A model generated the notes under the pieces. That model searched no databases. It worked only from the letters and a program-made list of their open reading frames with translations, and was not told where the DNA came from. From JAHJQQ01 sp963737555 (GTDB taxonomy: Bacteria > Pseudomonadota > Gammaproteobacteria > Thiohalobacterales > Thiohalobacteraceae): a stretch of DNA of 64,000 bases. Shown here piece by piece: positions 1-9,652 of the stretch. The position numbers and the translations under genes were made by a program. Within the stretch, counting starts at the first letter, position 1. Every line of letters begins with the position of its first letter. Location: positions 1 to 64,000 of the forward strand of contig CAVTTB010000006.1 in the NCBI GenBank assembly GCA_963737555.1, read 5' to 3'.

Positions 1-15
1 TGATATATTTCACAG

Positions 16-2002
16 ATGGATCAAAAAATAAACTGGTACTGGAACCGACTGCGACGAATGTCGGTTTCAGAGATCGGGTACCGACTGAATAAAGCACTGC
101 ACACACAGGCTCAAAATCTGGGGTTGCTGACCGCCCACAAGGTGCCTGCGCCGGATCTGTCCCATGACGGGGTGCCTTTCATACACGCTGCAGTGCCGGC
201 CGACGTGCAGCGCTATTGCGAGCTGGCGGACGAGGTTCTGCAAGGCCGCGTCCCGTTATTCGCGCTCGATAAACGTGGGCCTGGCCTGCCGTGGAACTGG
301 AACCGCGACCCATTGACGGGTGTGCAGGCACAATTGTCCTTCGGCAAGCGCATCGACTATCGCGACGCCAGTCGCGTCGGTGACATCAAGTATCTCTGGG
401 AGATCAATCGGCATTTGCATCTGGCCACGCTGGCGCAGGCCTATCGCTTGACGCAGCGGCGCGAGTATCTGGATGCCATCGGCGCGCAATTGGAGTCCTG
501 GTTCGAGCAGTGCCCTTACCTCCAGGGGCCGAACTGGACCAGCTCGCTGGAACTGGGCATTCGTCTGATCAACTGGAGCCTGACCTGGCAGTGGATCGGC
601 GGTAAGTCATCGCCGTTGTTCGAAGGACCGCGCGGCGAAGCACTGCGCACGCGCTGGCTTGAATCGATCTACCAGCACGTGCATTTCATTCAGGGTTATT
701 ACTCGCGTTACTCCTCCGCCAACAATCACCTGATCGGCGAGGCGGCCGGTATCTATGTCGCCGCCTGCACCTGGCCCTATTGGGAATCTTTCGAGCCCTG
801 GCAGCAGCAGGCGCGGGCGATTCTGGAGGAGGAGGCCCTGCAGCAGAATGCCCCGGACGGCGTGAATCGGGAGCAGGCGGTTTCCTATCAGCAGTTCGTG
901 CTGGATTTCCTGGTCCTCGCGGGCCTTGCCGGGCGCGCCAACGGCGAGACGTTTGCACCGGCCTACTGGGCGCGCATCGAGGCCATGCTGGAGTATCTGG
1001 CATCGATCATGGATGTGGCCGGCAACGTGCCGATGATCGGCGATGCGGATGATGGCTACGTGGTACGGCTCGCCGCCGCACCAGGATGGTGCCCTTACCG
1101 GTCCCTGCTAGCCACCGGGGCAGTGTTGTTCGAGCGCGGTGATTTTAAGCTCAAGGCCGGGACGCTCGACGAGAAGACGCACTGGTTGTTGGGAGAGGCA
1201 TCGACGCAGCGATTCGCGGCGATTCCGACTCAGGACGCGGTACTGCCGGTGCGACGTGCCTTCCCCGACGGCGGGTATCACATTCTGGGAAGCGACTTCG
1301 AAACGCCGCACGAAGTGCGGCTGCTAGTCGATTCGGGTCCGTTGGGTTATCGTGCCATCGCGGCGCACGGCCACGCGGACGCGCTGGCCATTATGCTGTC
1401 GGTCGGCGGGCGGGAGTTTTTGATTGATCCAGGGACTTATGTGTATCACACGGAGCGGGAATGGCGGGATTATTTCCGCGGCACCGCAGCGCACAATACG
1501 CTGCGCGTCGACGGCCTGGATCAATCGCAGATCGGCGGAAGTTTCATGTGGTCGCGTCATGCACAGGCCCGCTGTGAAGTGTGGGAGCCCGGCCCGGAGG
1601 CCGATCGTTTCGTCGGCTCGCACGACGGCTACCGGGCTTTGCCGGACCCCGTCGGACATCGCCGCGAGATTCACTGGTCCAAGCCGGATCGAACCATTGC
1701 CATCGCGGATCGAGTCGATTGCCGGAAAACGCATGTTGTGGAACGATTCTGGCATTTCTCCGAGCATTGTCAGTTGAGCGTTGAAGGATCGGCCGTGATT
1801 GCCGAGAACCAGGGGGTGCGCATCCGCTTGGCAACCGGTGGGAGCACCGGTGGAAGTGGTGCTGAAACGGGGCGATGAGGCCGAGCATCTTGGCTGGGTA
1901 TCGCGCCGTTTCGCCGTGAAGGAACCGACCCACACACTGATATGGCGATCGCACATTACGGGTGCAACGACACTGGAGACCCGCATTACATGTTTCGTTT
2001 GA
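16..2002 (+). CDS. heparinase II/III family polysaccharide lyase (one frameshift)
   Basis: Predicted lyase of the heparinase II/III (alginate-lyase-like) family, which cleaves uronic-acid-containing polysaccharide by beta-elimination, probably in the periplasm. The first ~350 residues form the alpha-helical toroid typical of the family (NNHLIGEAAG near residue 235). The second half is the beta-sandwich, with the conserved stretch HGHADALAIMLSVGGREFLI near residue 455. The upstream frame ends at 1878 with a low-complexity tail, while the expected C-terminus (LGWVSRRF, TLIWRSHI) continues in the next frame to the TGA at 2000-2002. Removing one G from the run at 1840-1842 joins them into about 661 residues. 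It lies 17 bases before a glycosyltransferase and close to algD, which fits turnover of the polymer made by this operon. No clear signal peptide is visible at the N-terminus. The family call is firm, the substrate inferred. Confidence 0.85.
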
Positions 2003-2018
2003 GTGCTATGACCCAGCC

Positions 2019-3378
2019 ATGCAGCGCGCACCGCGGGCGGCGCGTGACATGACGGCCGCAGGCAAGCCGCGACGGGTACTCATCATCGTGGAGAACCTGC
2101 CCGTGCCGTTCGACCGGCGCGTCTGGCAGGAGGCCACCACGCTGCAGCAGGCCGGTTACGAGGTGTCGGTGATATGTCCCACCGGCAAGGGCTATGATCG
2201 GCGTGCCGAAGTGATCGATGGCATCTACATTTATCGCCATGGCCTGCCGCTGGAGGCGGAGGGCGCTCTGGGATACTTGCTGGAGTACTCAACGGCGCTG
2301 TTCTGGGAATTGGTTTTGGCGTGCAAGGTGTTGTGGGGCCGCGGCTTCGATGTGATCCACGCGTGTAATCCGCCGGATACGATTTTTCTCATCGGGGGAC
2401 TGTTCAAACTGTTCGGCAAGAAGTTCGTCTTCGATCACCATGACATCAACCCGGAGCTGTACCTGGCCAAGTTCGGGCGCGAGGATTTCTTTTACCGGCT
2501 GATGCTGACGTTGGAGCGGTGGACCTTCCGCACGGCCGATATCTCTATCGCCACCAACGAGTCGTATCGGCGCATCGCGGTGGAGCGCGGCGGCATGGAT
2601 CCCGGTCGCGTGTTCGTGGTGCGTAGCGGTCCGGACCTGCGGCGGCTGAAGATTCTGCCGGCGGTGGAACGGCACAAACACGGCCGGAAATTTCTGGTCG
2701 GCTACGTGGGCGTGATGGGCAAGCAGGAGGGCATCGATCTGCTGCTGCGCGCGGTGCGCCACATCGTCAAGGACCTGGGGCGCAGCGATGTGCATTTCGG
2801 CCTGGTGGGTGGCGGCACTGAGCTGGAAAGCCTGAAGGCCTACGCGCAGGAATTGGGAGTGCAGGATTTCGTGACATTCACCGGTCGGGTGTCCGATCAG
2901 GAAATGCTCGAAGTGCTCAACACCGCGGAGGTCTGCGTCAACCCCGACATCGCCAACGAGATGAACGACAAATCGACCATGAATAAGATCATGGAGTACA
3001 TGGCGCTGGAGAAGCCGATCGTGCAGTTCGATCTAACCGAGGGGCGGTTCTCGGCGCAGGGCGCATCCTTGTATGCACGCCGGAACGACGAGCGCGACTT
3101 TGCCGCGAAGATTCTGTCGCTTCTGGACGACGCGGAATTGCGCGCCACCATGGGCAGCGCGGGTCGTAAGCGCGGTCGAGACCGAGTTGGCATGGCAATA
3201 CGAGGCGCCGAGGCTGTTGCACGCCTATGACGTGTTATTCGGTGGTGCGGTGGCGAGGATGTTGTTCCATAAAATTCGTATAGCCACGGAGTGCGCGGAG
3301 CAATCCTTCGTATGGTCTGTTCCGTGGTTGCGAGTTGGCATGTCATCTAGATTCTTTGAACGAGTGAGGGACGCATGA
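2019..3378 (+). CDS. glycosyltransferase family 4 (one frameshift)
   Basis: GT-B fold glycosyltransferase of the GT4 type, expected to add a sugar to the lipid-linked exopolysaccharide repeat on the cytoplasmic face of the membrane. The N-terminal domain begins RRVLIIVENLPVPFDRRVWQ, a common opening in exopolysaccharide GT4 enzymes. The C-terminal domain carries VGYVGVMGKQEG and the acidic region around EMNDKSTMNKIMEYMALEKP. ATG codons at 2019 and 2049 are both possible starts. The first frame ends at 3230 in an arginine-rich tail. A one-base surplus in the GG at 3174-3175 restores RVETELAWQYEAPRLLHAY and carries the gene to 3378, where its TGA overlaps the ATG of the next gene (ATGA). That overlap supports the corrected frame. 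Sugar specificity cannot be read. Confidence 0.85.
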
Positions 3379-4688
3379 AAATCAGTATTTTCGGGTTGGG
3401 CTACGTGGGCGCGGTTTCGGCCGGATGTCTTGCAAAGGAAGGCCACGAGGTTATCGGCGTCGATCCCAGTGGGGTCAAGGTTGAGTTGATCAATCAGGGC
3501 AAGACGCCGATCATCGAAAAGGACATCGGCGAGATTATCGAGCAAGCGGTCCAGCAGGGACTGCTGCGCGCCACCACCGATGTGCGCCAGGCGGTCAACG
3601 ATTCACAGCTATCGTTGATTTGCGTCGGTACGCCCAGCCAGCTCAATGGCAGCCTGGATCTCAAATACGTGCGCCGCGTCTGCGAAGAGATCGGCGAAGC
3701 GATCAAAGACAAATCCGAATTCCATGTGGTAGTGGCGCGCAGCACCATGCTGCCGGGGAGTATGGGTAATGTCGTGATCCCGACCCTCGAAGCCTCCTCA
3801 GGGAAGCGCGCGGGCATCGACTTCGGTGTGTGCAACAACCCGGAGTTTCTGCGCGAAGGCACTGCGGTATACGATTTCTATCATCCGCCCAAGACCGTCA
3901 TCGGCGAAACCGACACACGCAGCGGCGACTTGATGGAGAGTCTCTACCAGAAGATGGACGCCCCGATGATCCGCACCACGGTGGAAACCGCGGAAATGGT
4001 CAAGTACACCGATAACGTCTGGCATGCCTTGAAGGTCGGCTTCGCCAACGAGATCGGCAATGTGTGCAAGGCGGTGGGCATCGACGGTCATCGTGTCATG
4101 GAGATCTTTTGCCAGGACACCAAGCTCAATCTGTCGCCGTATTATCTCAAGCCGGGCTTTGCCTTCGGTGGCTCATGTTTGCCCAAAGACGTCCGGGCGC
4201 TGACCTACAAGGCGCGTACGCTGGATGTGGATGTGCCGATCTTGAATGCCATCCTGCCCAGCAACGATCGCCAAGTGGAGCGCGGCCTGCAAATGATCAT
4301 GGACAAGGGTCATAAGAAGGTCGGCGTGCTTGGCTTCAGTTTCAAGGCGGGCACCGACGATCTGCGCGAGAGCCCGATTGTCGAACTGGTCGAGCGACTG
4401 CTGGGCAAGGGCTACGACGTGCGCTTGTATGATCGCAACGTCAATCTCGCCAAATTGGTGGGTGCGAACCGCGATTACATCTTGAACCACATCCCGCATA
4501 TCTCTCAGTACATGATGGCCGAGATGGATGAGGTGCTGGACCACGGCGAGACGCTGGTGATCGGTAACGGCAGCGCCGAGTTCCGCGACATCTTCACGCG
4601 CCTGAAACCGGGCCAAGTGGTGGTGGACCTGGTGCGTATCAGCGACGCGGTTTCCGAGGCGGGCCGTTACGACGGGATCTGTTGGTAA
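3375..4688 (+). CDS. algD: GDP-mannose 6-dehydrogenase
   Basis: Nucleotide-sugar dehydrogenase of the UDP-glucose/GDP-mannose family, 437 residues, the usual length of AlgD. It makes a four-electron, NAD-dependent oxidation of GDP-mannose to GDP-mannuronate. Visible features are the N-terminal Rossmann motif ISIFGLGYVGAVSAGCL, the central region NNPEFLREGTAV, the catalytic cysteine in GGSCLPKDVRAL near residue 268, and the C-terminal domain starting VGVLGFSFKAGTDDLRESP. The N-terminus and the cysteine loop look more like AlgD than UDP-glucose dehydrogenase. The start overlaps the upstream glycosyltransferase stop by four bases, so translation is probably coupled. No other alginate genes (alg8, alg44, algE, algG) are present, so the polymer is probably a mannuronate-containing heteropolysaccharide rather than alginate. 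Family is certain, substrate likely. Confidence 0.9.
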   Translation: MKISIFGLGYVGAVSAGCLAKEGHEVIGVDPSGVKVELINQGKTPIIEKDIGEIIEQAVQQGLLRATTDVRQAVNDSQLSLICVGTPSQLNGSLDLKYVRRVCEEIGEAIKDKSEFHVVVARSTMLPGSMGNVVIPTLEASSGKRAGIDFGVCNNPEFLREGTAVYDFYHPPKTVIGETDTRSGDLMESLYQKMDAPMIRTTVETAEMVKYTDNVWHALKVGFANEIGNVCKAVGIDGHRVMEIFCQDTKLNLSPYYLKPGFAFGGSCLPKDVRALTYKARTLDVDVPILNAILPSNDRQVERGLQMIMDKGHKKVGVLGFSFKAGTDDLRESPIVELVERLLGKGYDVRLYDRNVNLAKLVGANRDYILNHIPHISQYMMAEMDEVLDHGETLVIGNGSAEFRDIFTRLKPGQVVVDLVRISDAVSEAGRYDGICW

Positions 4689-4725
4689 CGCGGAGAGGCC
4701 CAGACAAGGCGCTCCCGCGAATCAA

Positions 4726-5820
4726 GTGAAAGGCATGTGGCTTCGAATTGTTTCGCTTGTATTGCTGAGTCTGGGAACAGTCGTGTTCTCGGTTGGATAT
4801 GACCGGTACGAAATTATCGGTGATAACCTGCTTCAGAATCCACAGTTTCACGATGACTTTCTGGGTTGGCAGGTGCAGGGGAGGGACTCTGTTGCAGCAC
4901 AAGAAGGCATCTTGACCCTCTCGAATCCCGTGAAAAATGACAGTAGTCCCGTATCTGCCATGCAAACAATGGCCGTTCCTCCGGGACAACGCCTGTTGTT
5001 CTTGTCGTGTGAGGCTCGCGCCACAGATGTCGTCCCTGGGGCAAAGCGCTGGGAAACGGCGCGCGTGGTGCTGGTCCCGCTGACCTCCGAGGGACAAGCA
5101 AGACACGATGTCCCGCATATGCTCGCGTCGCTGTACGGGACGACTCCTTGGGCAAAGTTCGAACGTGTCTTTCGCGTGCCGGAGGAAAACGCAACGGTAT
5201 CCGTTGTCGTCCAACTGCTGAATGCGAGCGGAACATTGGAAGTGCGCTCGATCTCGCTCAGATCCGCCATTGAAAATCCCGCGAACACAAAATGGCGTTA
5301 TGCGCTCATGCTGGCCTGGCTCATTGTAGGTCTGTGGATCGTCTGGCCGTTGTTGCGCACCGCGCATCGTCATATCGGGCGAACCGGGGTACTGGTCATC
5401 GGCAGCATTCTCCTGGTGGGCGTGCTCATGCCGGCCAGCGTGAAAGAGGCTTTGACACCCTCCTACTTGCTGTCCGAGAGAGAGGCGCAGGGCCCCTTCA
5501 GGGTCGACCTTCAGACTGCGTCCCCGTTCCGCTACGAATTACTGCCAACCGATCTGAATATACACAAGCTCGCCCATCTGCTGCTGTTCGCTGCGATCGG
5601 CTATCTACTCATCGCCCGGCGACCCTACAGGATACCGATCAGCGCGCAGATAGGAATTATCGGTCTGTTTGCGCTGGCGACCGAATCCATGCAGGTGCTC
5701 GCATCCGGCCGGGATGGCAGCTTGAGTGACGTGCTGATAGACCTGATCGGGGTCTGCTGCGGATTGCTCGCCGCGGCTGCCATACAGCGTCATTATGGGC
5801 AGACATCGAGCAGTTCCTGA
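4726..5820 (+). CDS. VanZ-like membrane protein with N-terminal carbohydrate-binding-like domain
   Basis: Membrane protein of 364 residues. A hydrophobic helix at the N-terminus (LRIVSLVLLSLGTVVFSVGY) is followed by about 150 residues resembling an extracellular jelly-roll module (NLLQNPQFHDDFLGW start, FRVPEENATVSVVVQLLNAS end). Further membrane helices then lead to a VanZ-like domain (LNIHKLAHLLLFAAIGYLL, ATESMQVLASGRDGSLSDVL). VanZ-like domains occur in many exopolysaccharide loci but their role there is not established. Start is GTG 4726 or ATG 4735. It sits 37 bases after algD in the same direction. The outward-facing domain could contact the growing or exported polymer, which is inference. 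Confidence 0.75.
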   Translation: MKGMWLRIVSLVLLSLGTVVFSVGYDRYEIIGDNLLQNPQFHDDFLGWQVQGRDSVAAQEGILTLSNPVKNDSSPVSAMQTMAVPPGQRLLFLSCEARATDVVPGAKRWETARVVLVPLTSEGQARHDVPHMLASLYGTTPWAKFERVFRVPEENATVSVVVQLLNASGTLEVRSISLRSAIENPANTKWRYALMLAWLIVGLWIVWPLLRTAHRHIGRTGVLVIGSILLVGVLMPASVKEALTPSYLLSEREAQGPFRVDLQTASPFRYELLPTDLNIHKLAHLLLFAAIGYLLIARRPYRIPISAQIGIIGLFALATESMQVLASGRDGSLSDVLIDLIGVCCGLLAAAAIQRHYGQTSSSS

Positions 5821-6011
5821 ATGGTCTGTTCGAAGACATCCAAGCCTATACAAGCAGGCAGCGTCTGCACTGGAAGCTCCGGTTTTTGTCTCCCAACAGC
5901 CTGCTGAAAAAGGTTCGAGGCGCCGAGCAGTAAGTTCCAGGCAAGATCAATGTGCTAGCTTCCGCGCGGCAACAGTTCTATAACAATTATAGTGATGGCG
6001 TTTTGACCACG

Positions 6012-7207
6012 ATGCTGAGTGAACCCCACAAGCTGCGCAATGTGCTCATACTGGCGGGAGATGCGGATGGCAACCTCGGCGATGCAGCTATCGCCCATGC
6101 GACCTGCGAGACACTCAGACGCTATAACCCGCAGGTCACCATCCACGCCGTCTCGAACTTGACCGAAGCTCGACCACTCGCACCGTCGCCGACGTCGTCA
6201 TTCCGAAGGGGATGAGGGGATTGCCTGCGCTGATCAGCGCAGCACGAAAAAGTGACTTGGTGCTGTGCGGTGGCGGTGGGTTGTTTCAGGATGACGACAG
6301 TCTGATCAAGATGCCGTACTGGGCCGCGCGTCTGTTGCTCGTGCGGCTGTTTTCGCGCCGTATCGCCGGCTACTCGATTGGGGCGGGGCCTTTGCAGGCC
6401 TGGACCAGTCGGTTGGCAGGACGAATCGCATTGTCATGCCTTGATCCGATCTCCGTGCGTGACCATGCGGCGCGAGAAACCTTGCAGCCGCTTACCGCCA
6501 AGACAGTCCATGTCATTCCCGATCCCGCATTGTTTCTGACCCCGAGCAACGACGAGCAGGCCGCGTCGCTGCTGAAAATGAACGGCGTGCCGATGGATGG
6601 TCGACCCCTCATTGGTGTCGCCTTGCGACAGTGGTTCCATAAGCGACGCAGCTGGATTCCCCACAAGTATGCCTACAAATTGGGATTGAACAGAACCCGC
6701 GGCCAGGAACAGTGCGACCAGATGATCGAGTTGGTGGCAATGGCCCTGAATACCCTGGCCGCCCAGACAGGTGCCTTTTTCGTTTTTCTGCCAACGTACA
6801 ATGTGGCGCATGAGAACGACGCGGATATTTGTCAGCGAACGATGCAGAAGATGCCGGCCGACAATGCCACCCTGATTCGTATCGAAGATCCGCGGCTGTA
6901 TCAAGCCGTGCTCGGGCGCATGCAGCTCATGTTGACCGCGCGCATGCATGCGGCCATCCTCGCGACCGGGATGGGCGTGCCTGCCATTGGCTTGGCGTAC
7001 AATCAGAAATTCGGCGGCTTTTTCTCGCTCATCGGACGCGAAGACGCGGTGATTCCGCTTGATCATCTCGTGGCTGCCAACGATGCTGAGTCCCTCGTTT
7101 TGCGCATGTCGCAAATGCTGCAGACGCGAGACAACGTTACGTCGGCAGTAGATGACCTGCGCAATACGCTGACTCAATTCAACGAGTCGCTGTTCAGCGG
7201 GCGATAA
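6012..7207 (+). CDS. polysaccharide pyruvyl transferase family protein (one frameshift)
   Basis: Member of the polysaccharide pyruvyl transferase family (CsaB/WcaK-like), which puts pyruvate ketals on sugars using phosphoenolpyruvate. The N-terminus has the nucleotide-binding-like glycine stretch NVLILAGDADGNLGDAAI. The middle has LVLCGGGGLFQDD and RIAGYSIGAGPL, and the C-terminal half has LTARMHAAILATGMGVPAIG, all hallmarks of the family. The first frame stops at 6215 and the second opens at 6212. Translation of 6172-6205 in the downstream frame reads TRTVADVVIPKGMRGLP, so one base is missing near 6165-6178. Corrected length is about 398 residues. An upstream in-frame ATG at 5952 is possible, but 6012 gives the usual N-terminus. 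Pyruvylation would add negative charge to the exopolysaccharide. Confidence 0.8.
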
Positions 7208-7258
7208 CGCTGTCACATCGGAAGCCAACGAACCACTAACAAACGCAGACGAGCATAG

Positions 7259-8531
7259 ATGTATTCGATACTGGAAAATTACCGTGCGGTCTTCTCCGGC
7301 CAGTGGTGGAATCCCGAGCGCATCAGACGGATGCAGGAACGCAAACTGGTGCGTCTGGTTCGGCATGCTTATGCGACAGTGCCTTACTATAAAAATCTGT
7401 TCGACCAGGCCGGTGTTTCACCGGCTGCGATTGCCACGCTCGACGATCTGCAACGTTTGCCCCTGACGACAAAATTGACCTTGAGTCAGCATGATCCTGA
7501 TGAACTGATCAGCTCGCGATTCAAGCGTGCGGACCTGGAACACGATTCGAGCAGCGGCTCGTCGGGGACACCTTTTTCGGTTTATCTGGACAAGCACTAT
7601 GTGCTCAATCGGAACCTGCGCTTCTTGCGCGGTCTCATGGCCGCCGGTTACCGACCCGGTGACCGGCTGCTGTTGATCACGGACCGGCATGGCGGCAAGG
7701 GCAAGCCGTGGCTGCGATGGGAAAAGTTTTCTCCGGAGGACTCGGCAGAGCGATTGCTGAAGCGCATCGATGCGCGCCGACCCGCGGTACTCTATGGCAG
7801 CGGTACCCCGCTACGGCAGTTGGCCGAAAAGATACTCGAAACCGGGCACGTCATTTCCTCCCTGAAATCCGTTGTCTGGACGGCGGAAACACTGGATGAG
7901 AAGACGCGCCGACTCCTGGAGCGCGCCTTCGCCGCCAAGGTGTTCGATTTTTACGGACTGACGGAGATGGGGCTGGTGGCCTGGGAGTGTCCGGCGCATG
8001 CCGGATATCACGTCTCCGATGACTCAATTATCGTCGAGTATCTGCCGCTATCGGGTGCAGAAGGATCGAGTAGACCAGCAGGACCGCACAGAATGGTCAT
8101 GACCAACCTGAATCTGTATTCAATGCCCCTGATCCGCTATGACTCCGGCGATGTGGGGGTTGCGCAACCCACTGAGCGCTGTCGCTGTGGACGTGGTCTG
8201 TCCCGGTTGGATCGGGTGGAGGGACGGGTCGTCGACACGATCAAGTTGCGCAGCGGTGAGATCCATTTCACCCTATGCATTTATCTGCAAACTTGAGACA
8301 TTGGAAGGCCTGCAGCGCTTCCATATTTTGCAGGACACGTATGATCACATCACCGTAGCCTTTCAATCCGCACCCGACGACCGGGCGCGTCTCGATCAGG
8401 ACATTCGCCAAATCGTGAACGGGATCGTTGGCGACCGACTCAGCGTGACGCTCGACAATCTAAACACAGTGCCCCCGCAAGGGAATGGCAAATTTCGCGC
8501 CGTTCAATCGCTCGTGGAGCAGGGCACATGA
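7259..8531 (+). CDS. CapK/phenylacetate-CoA ligase family protein (one frameshift)
   Basis: Adenylate-forming enzyme of the phenylacetate-CoA ligase/CapK family common in capsule and exopolysaccharide loci. It opens with the family hallmark RMQERKLVRLVRHAYATVPYYKNLF. The phosphate-binding loop is SSSGSSGTPFSVY near residue 100, and FYGLTEMGLVAWEC lies near residue 230. The CapK group probably activates an acyl group for transfer to sugars, but the substrate is unknown. The frame ends at 8296 inside the C-terminal domain. Removing one C from the run at 8271-8273 gives HFTYAFICKLETLEG and extends the protein to 423 residues, ending at 8531 with ATGA overlap onto the next gene. The acyltransferase-like gene at 9653 could use its product. 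Confidence 0.8.
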
Positions 8532-9651
8532 AGATCTTGTGCCTCAACTACGAATATCCGCCGCTCGGCGGCGGCGGTGCTGCTGTTTCCAAGGGGTTGG
8601 CCGAAGAGCTGGTCAAGGCGGGACATGAAGTCGACTTGGTGACCTCCGGTATGAAAGATCTGCCGGCAAGGGAAATTATCGGGGGTGTCGACATCCACCG
8701 CGTCAATTGCCTGCGCCGTCATCGGCACTACACGACCACGCTCGAGCTTCATGACCCAGATTTACCCTGTCCTTTCGCGCGCGCGTTGGCGCTGATTCGC
8801 AAGAAGTCACTACGACCTGATCCATACGCATTTCATTTATCCGACCGGACTGGTGTCGTATCTTCTGAACAAGGTGACTGGGCTGCCTTACATTATTACC
8901 GTGCACGGATCCGATGTCCCCGGTTACAATCCAGACCGCTTCCAGCTGGCGCACAAACTAACGCACTGGCTATGGCAGGCGATTGTAAGAAATAGCGTTG
9001 GCCTGATCTGTCCATCGAACCACATCAAGAGACTCGTCCGATTATATTCCGATCACCCGATAACGATCATCCCTAATGGCATTACGGTCAAGACAGCTCC
9101 GGTCGTCGAAAAACAGAACCAGATTCTCGTCGTTTCAAGATTTTTCAAAAGAAAGGGCGTGCAATACCTGCTCAATGCAATCCGGGATATGGACACCGAC
9201 TGGAAGGTGTAATAGTTGGCGATGGACCCTATCTGAAGACGTTGAAGGCGCTCGCCAAGGGTGTCCGGCCCACGGTCGAGTTCACGGGCTACCTGCAAGG
9301 GAAACCATTGCAGGACCTGTACGACTCATCGAAAATATTCGTTTTCCCGTCGCTGCGTGAGAATTTTCCGGTGGTATTGTTGGAAGCGATGGAGGCTGGA
9401 TGCGCGATTATCACGAGCGACATAGATAGCTGCAGAGAGGTGATTGGCGATGCGGGTGTGACTACGCCTGCGGCCAGTGCGCGGCAGCTAATGGATGCTT
9501 TGCAGCACCTCATGGGCAACGAGGCGGAAATTCGCAACCTCCAAGAACTCGCATTGAAGCGGGTCCAGGAGTTTGACTGGCCCACTGTTGGTCAGAAATA
9601 TGCAGATGAGTTCACGCGCATCCTGGATTTGAAGCATTGCTTCCTCAGTGA
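8528..9651 (+). CDS. glycosyltransferase family 4 (at least two frameshifts)
   Basis: GT4 glycosyltransferase assembled from three frames. The N-terminal domain opens MKILCLNYEYPPLGGGGAAV. At about 8798-8806 the frame changes and continues as SHYDLIHTHFIYPTGLVSYL to 9208. At about 9207-9210 it changes again to VIVGDGPYLKTL, leading into the GT4 donor site FVFPSLRENFPVVLLEAMEA. The coding sense is continuous, so the breaks look like indels rather than separate genes. The third frame stays open past the normal end of a GT4 protein into the next gene. A TGA at 9649-9651 in the adjacent frame, two bases before an ATG at 9653, is the likely original stop and gives about 374 residues, the normal length. 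The exact end is uncertain. Confidence 0.75.
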
Positions 9652-9652
9652 A

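Noticed and set aside
1324..2031. A 235-codon minus-strand frame in the heparinase gene.
   Set aside because: The plus strand has conserved family motifs throughout; the minus frame has none.
5806..5936. About 43 open codons in the third frame after the VanZ-like gene (reads IEQFLNGLFEDIQAYTSRQR and on to a TAA).
   Set aside because: It looks protein-like but has no start codon and no recognisable family. It could be a frameshifted tail of the VanZ-like protein, but the evidence is too thin to annotate.
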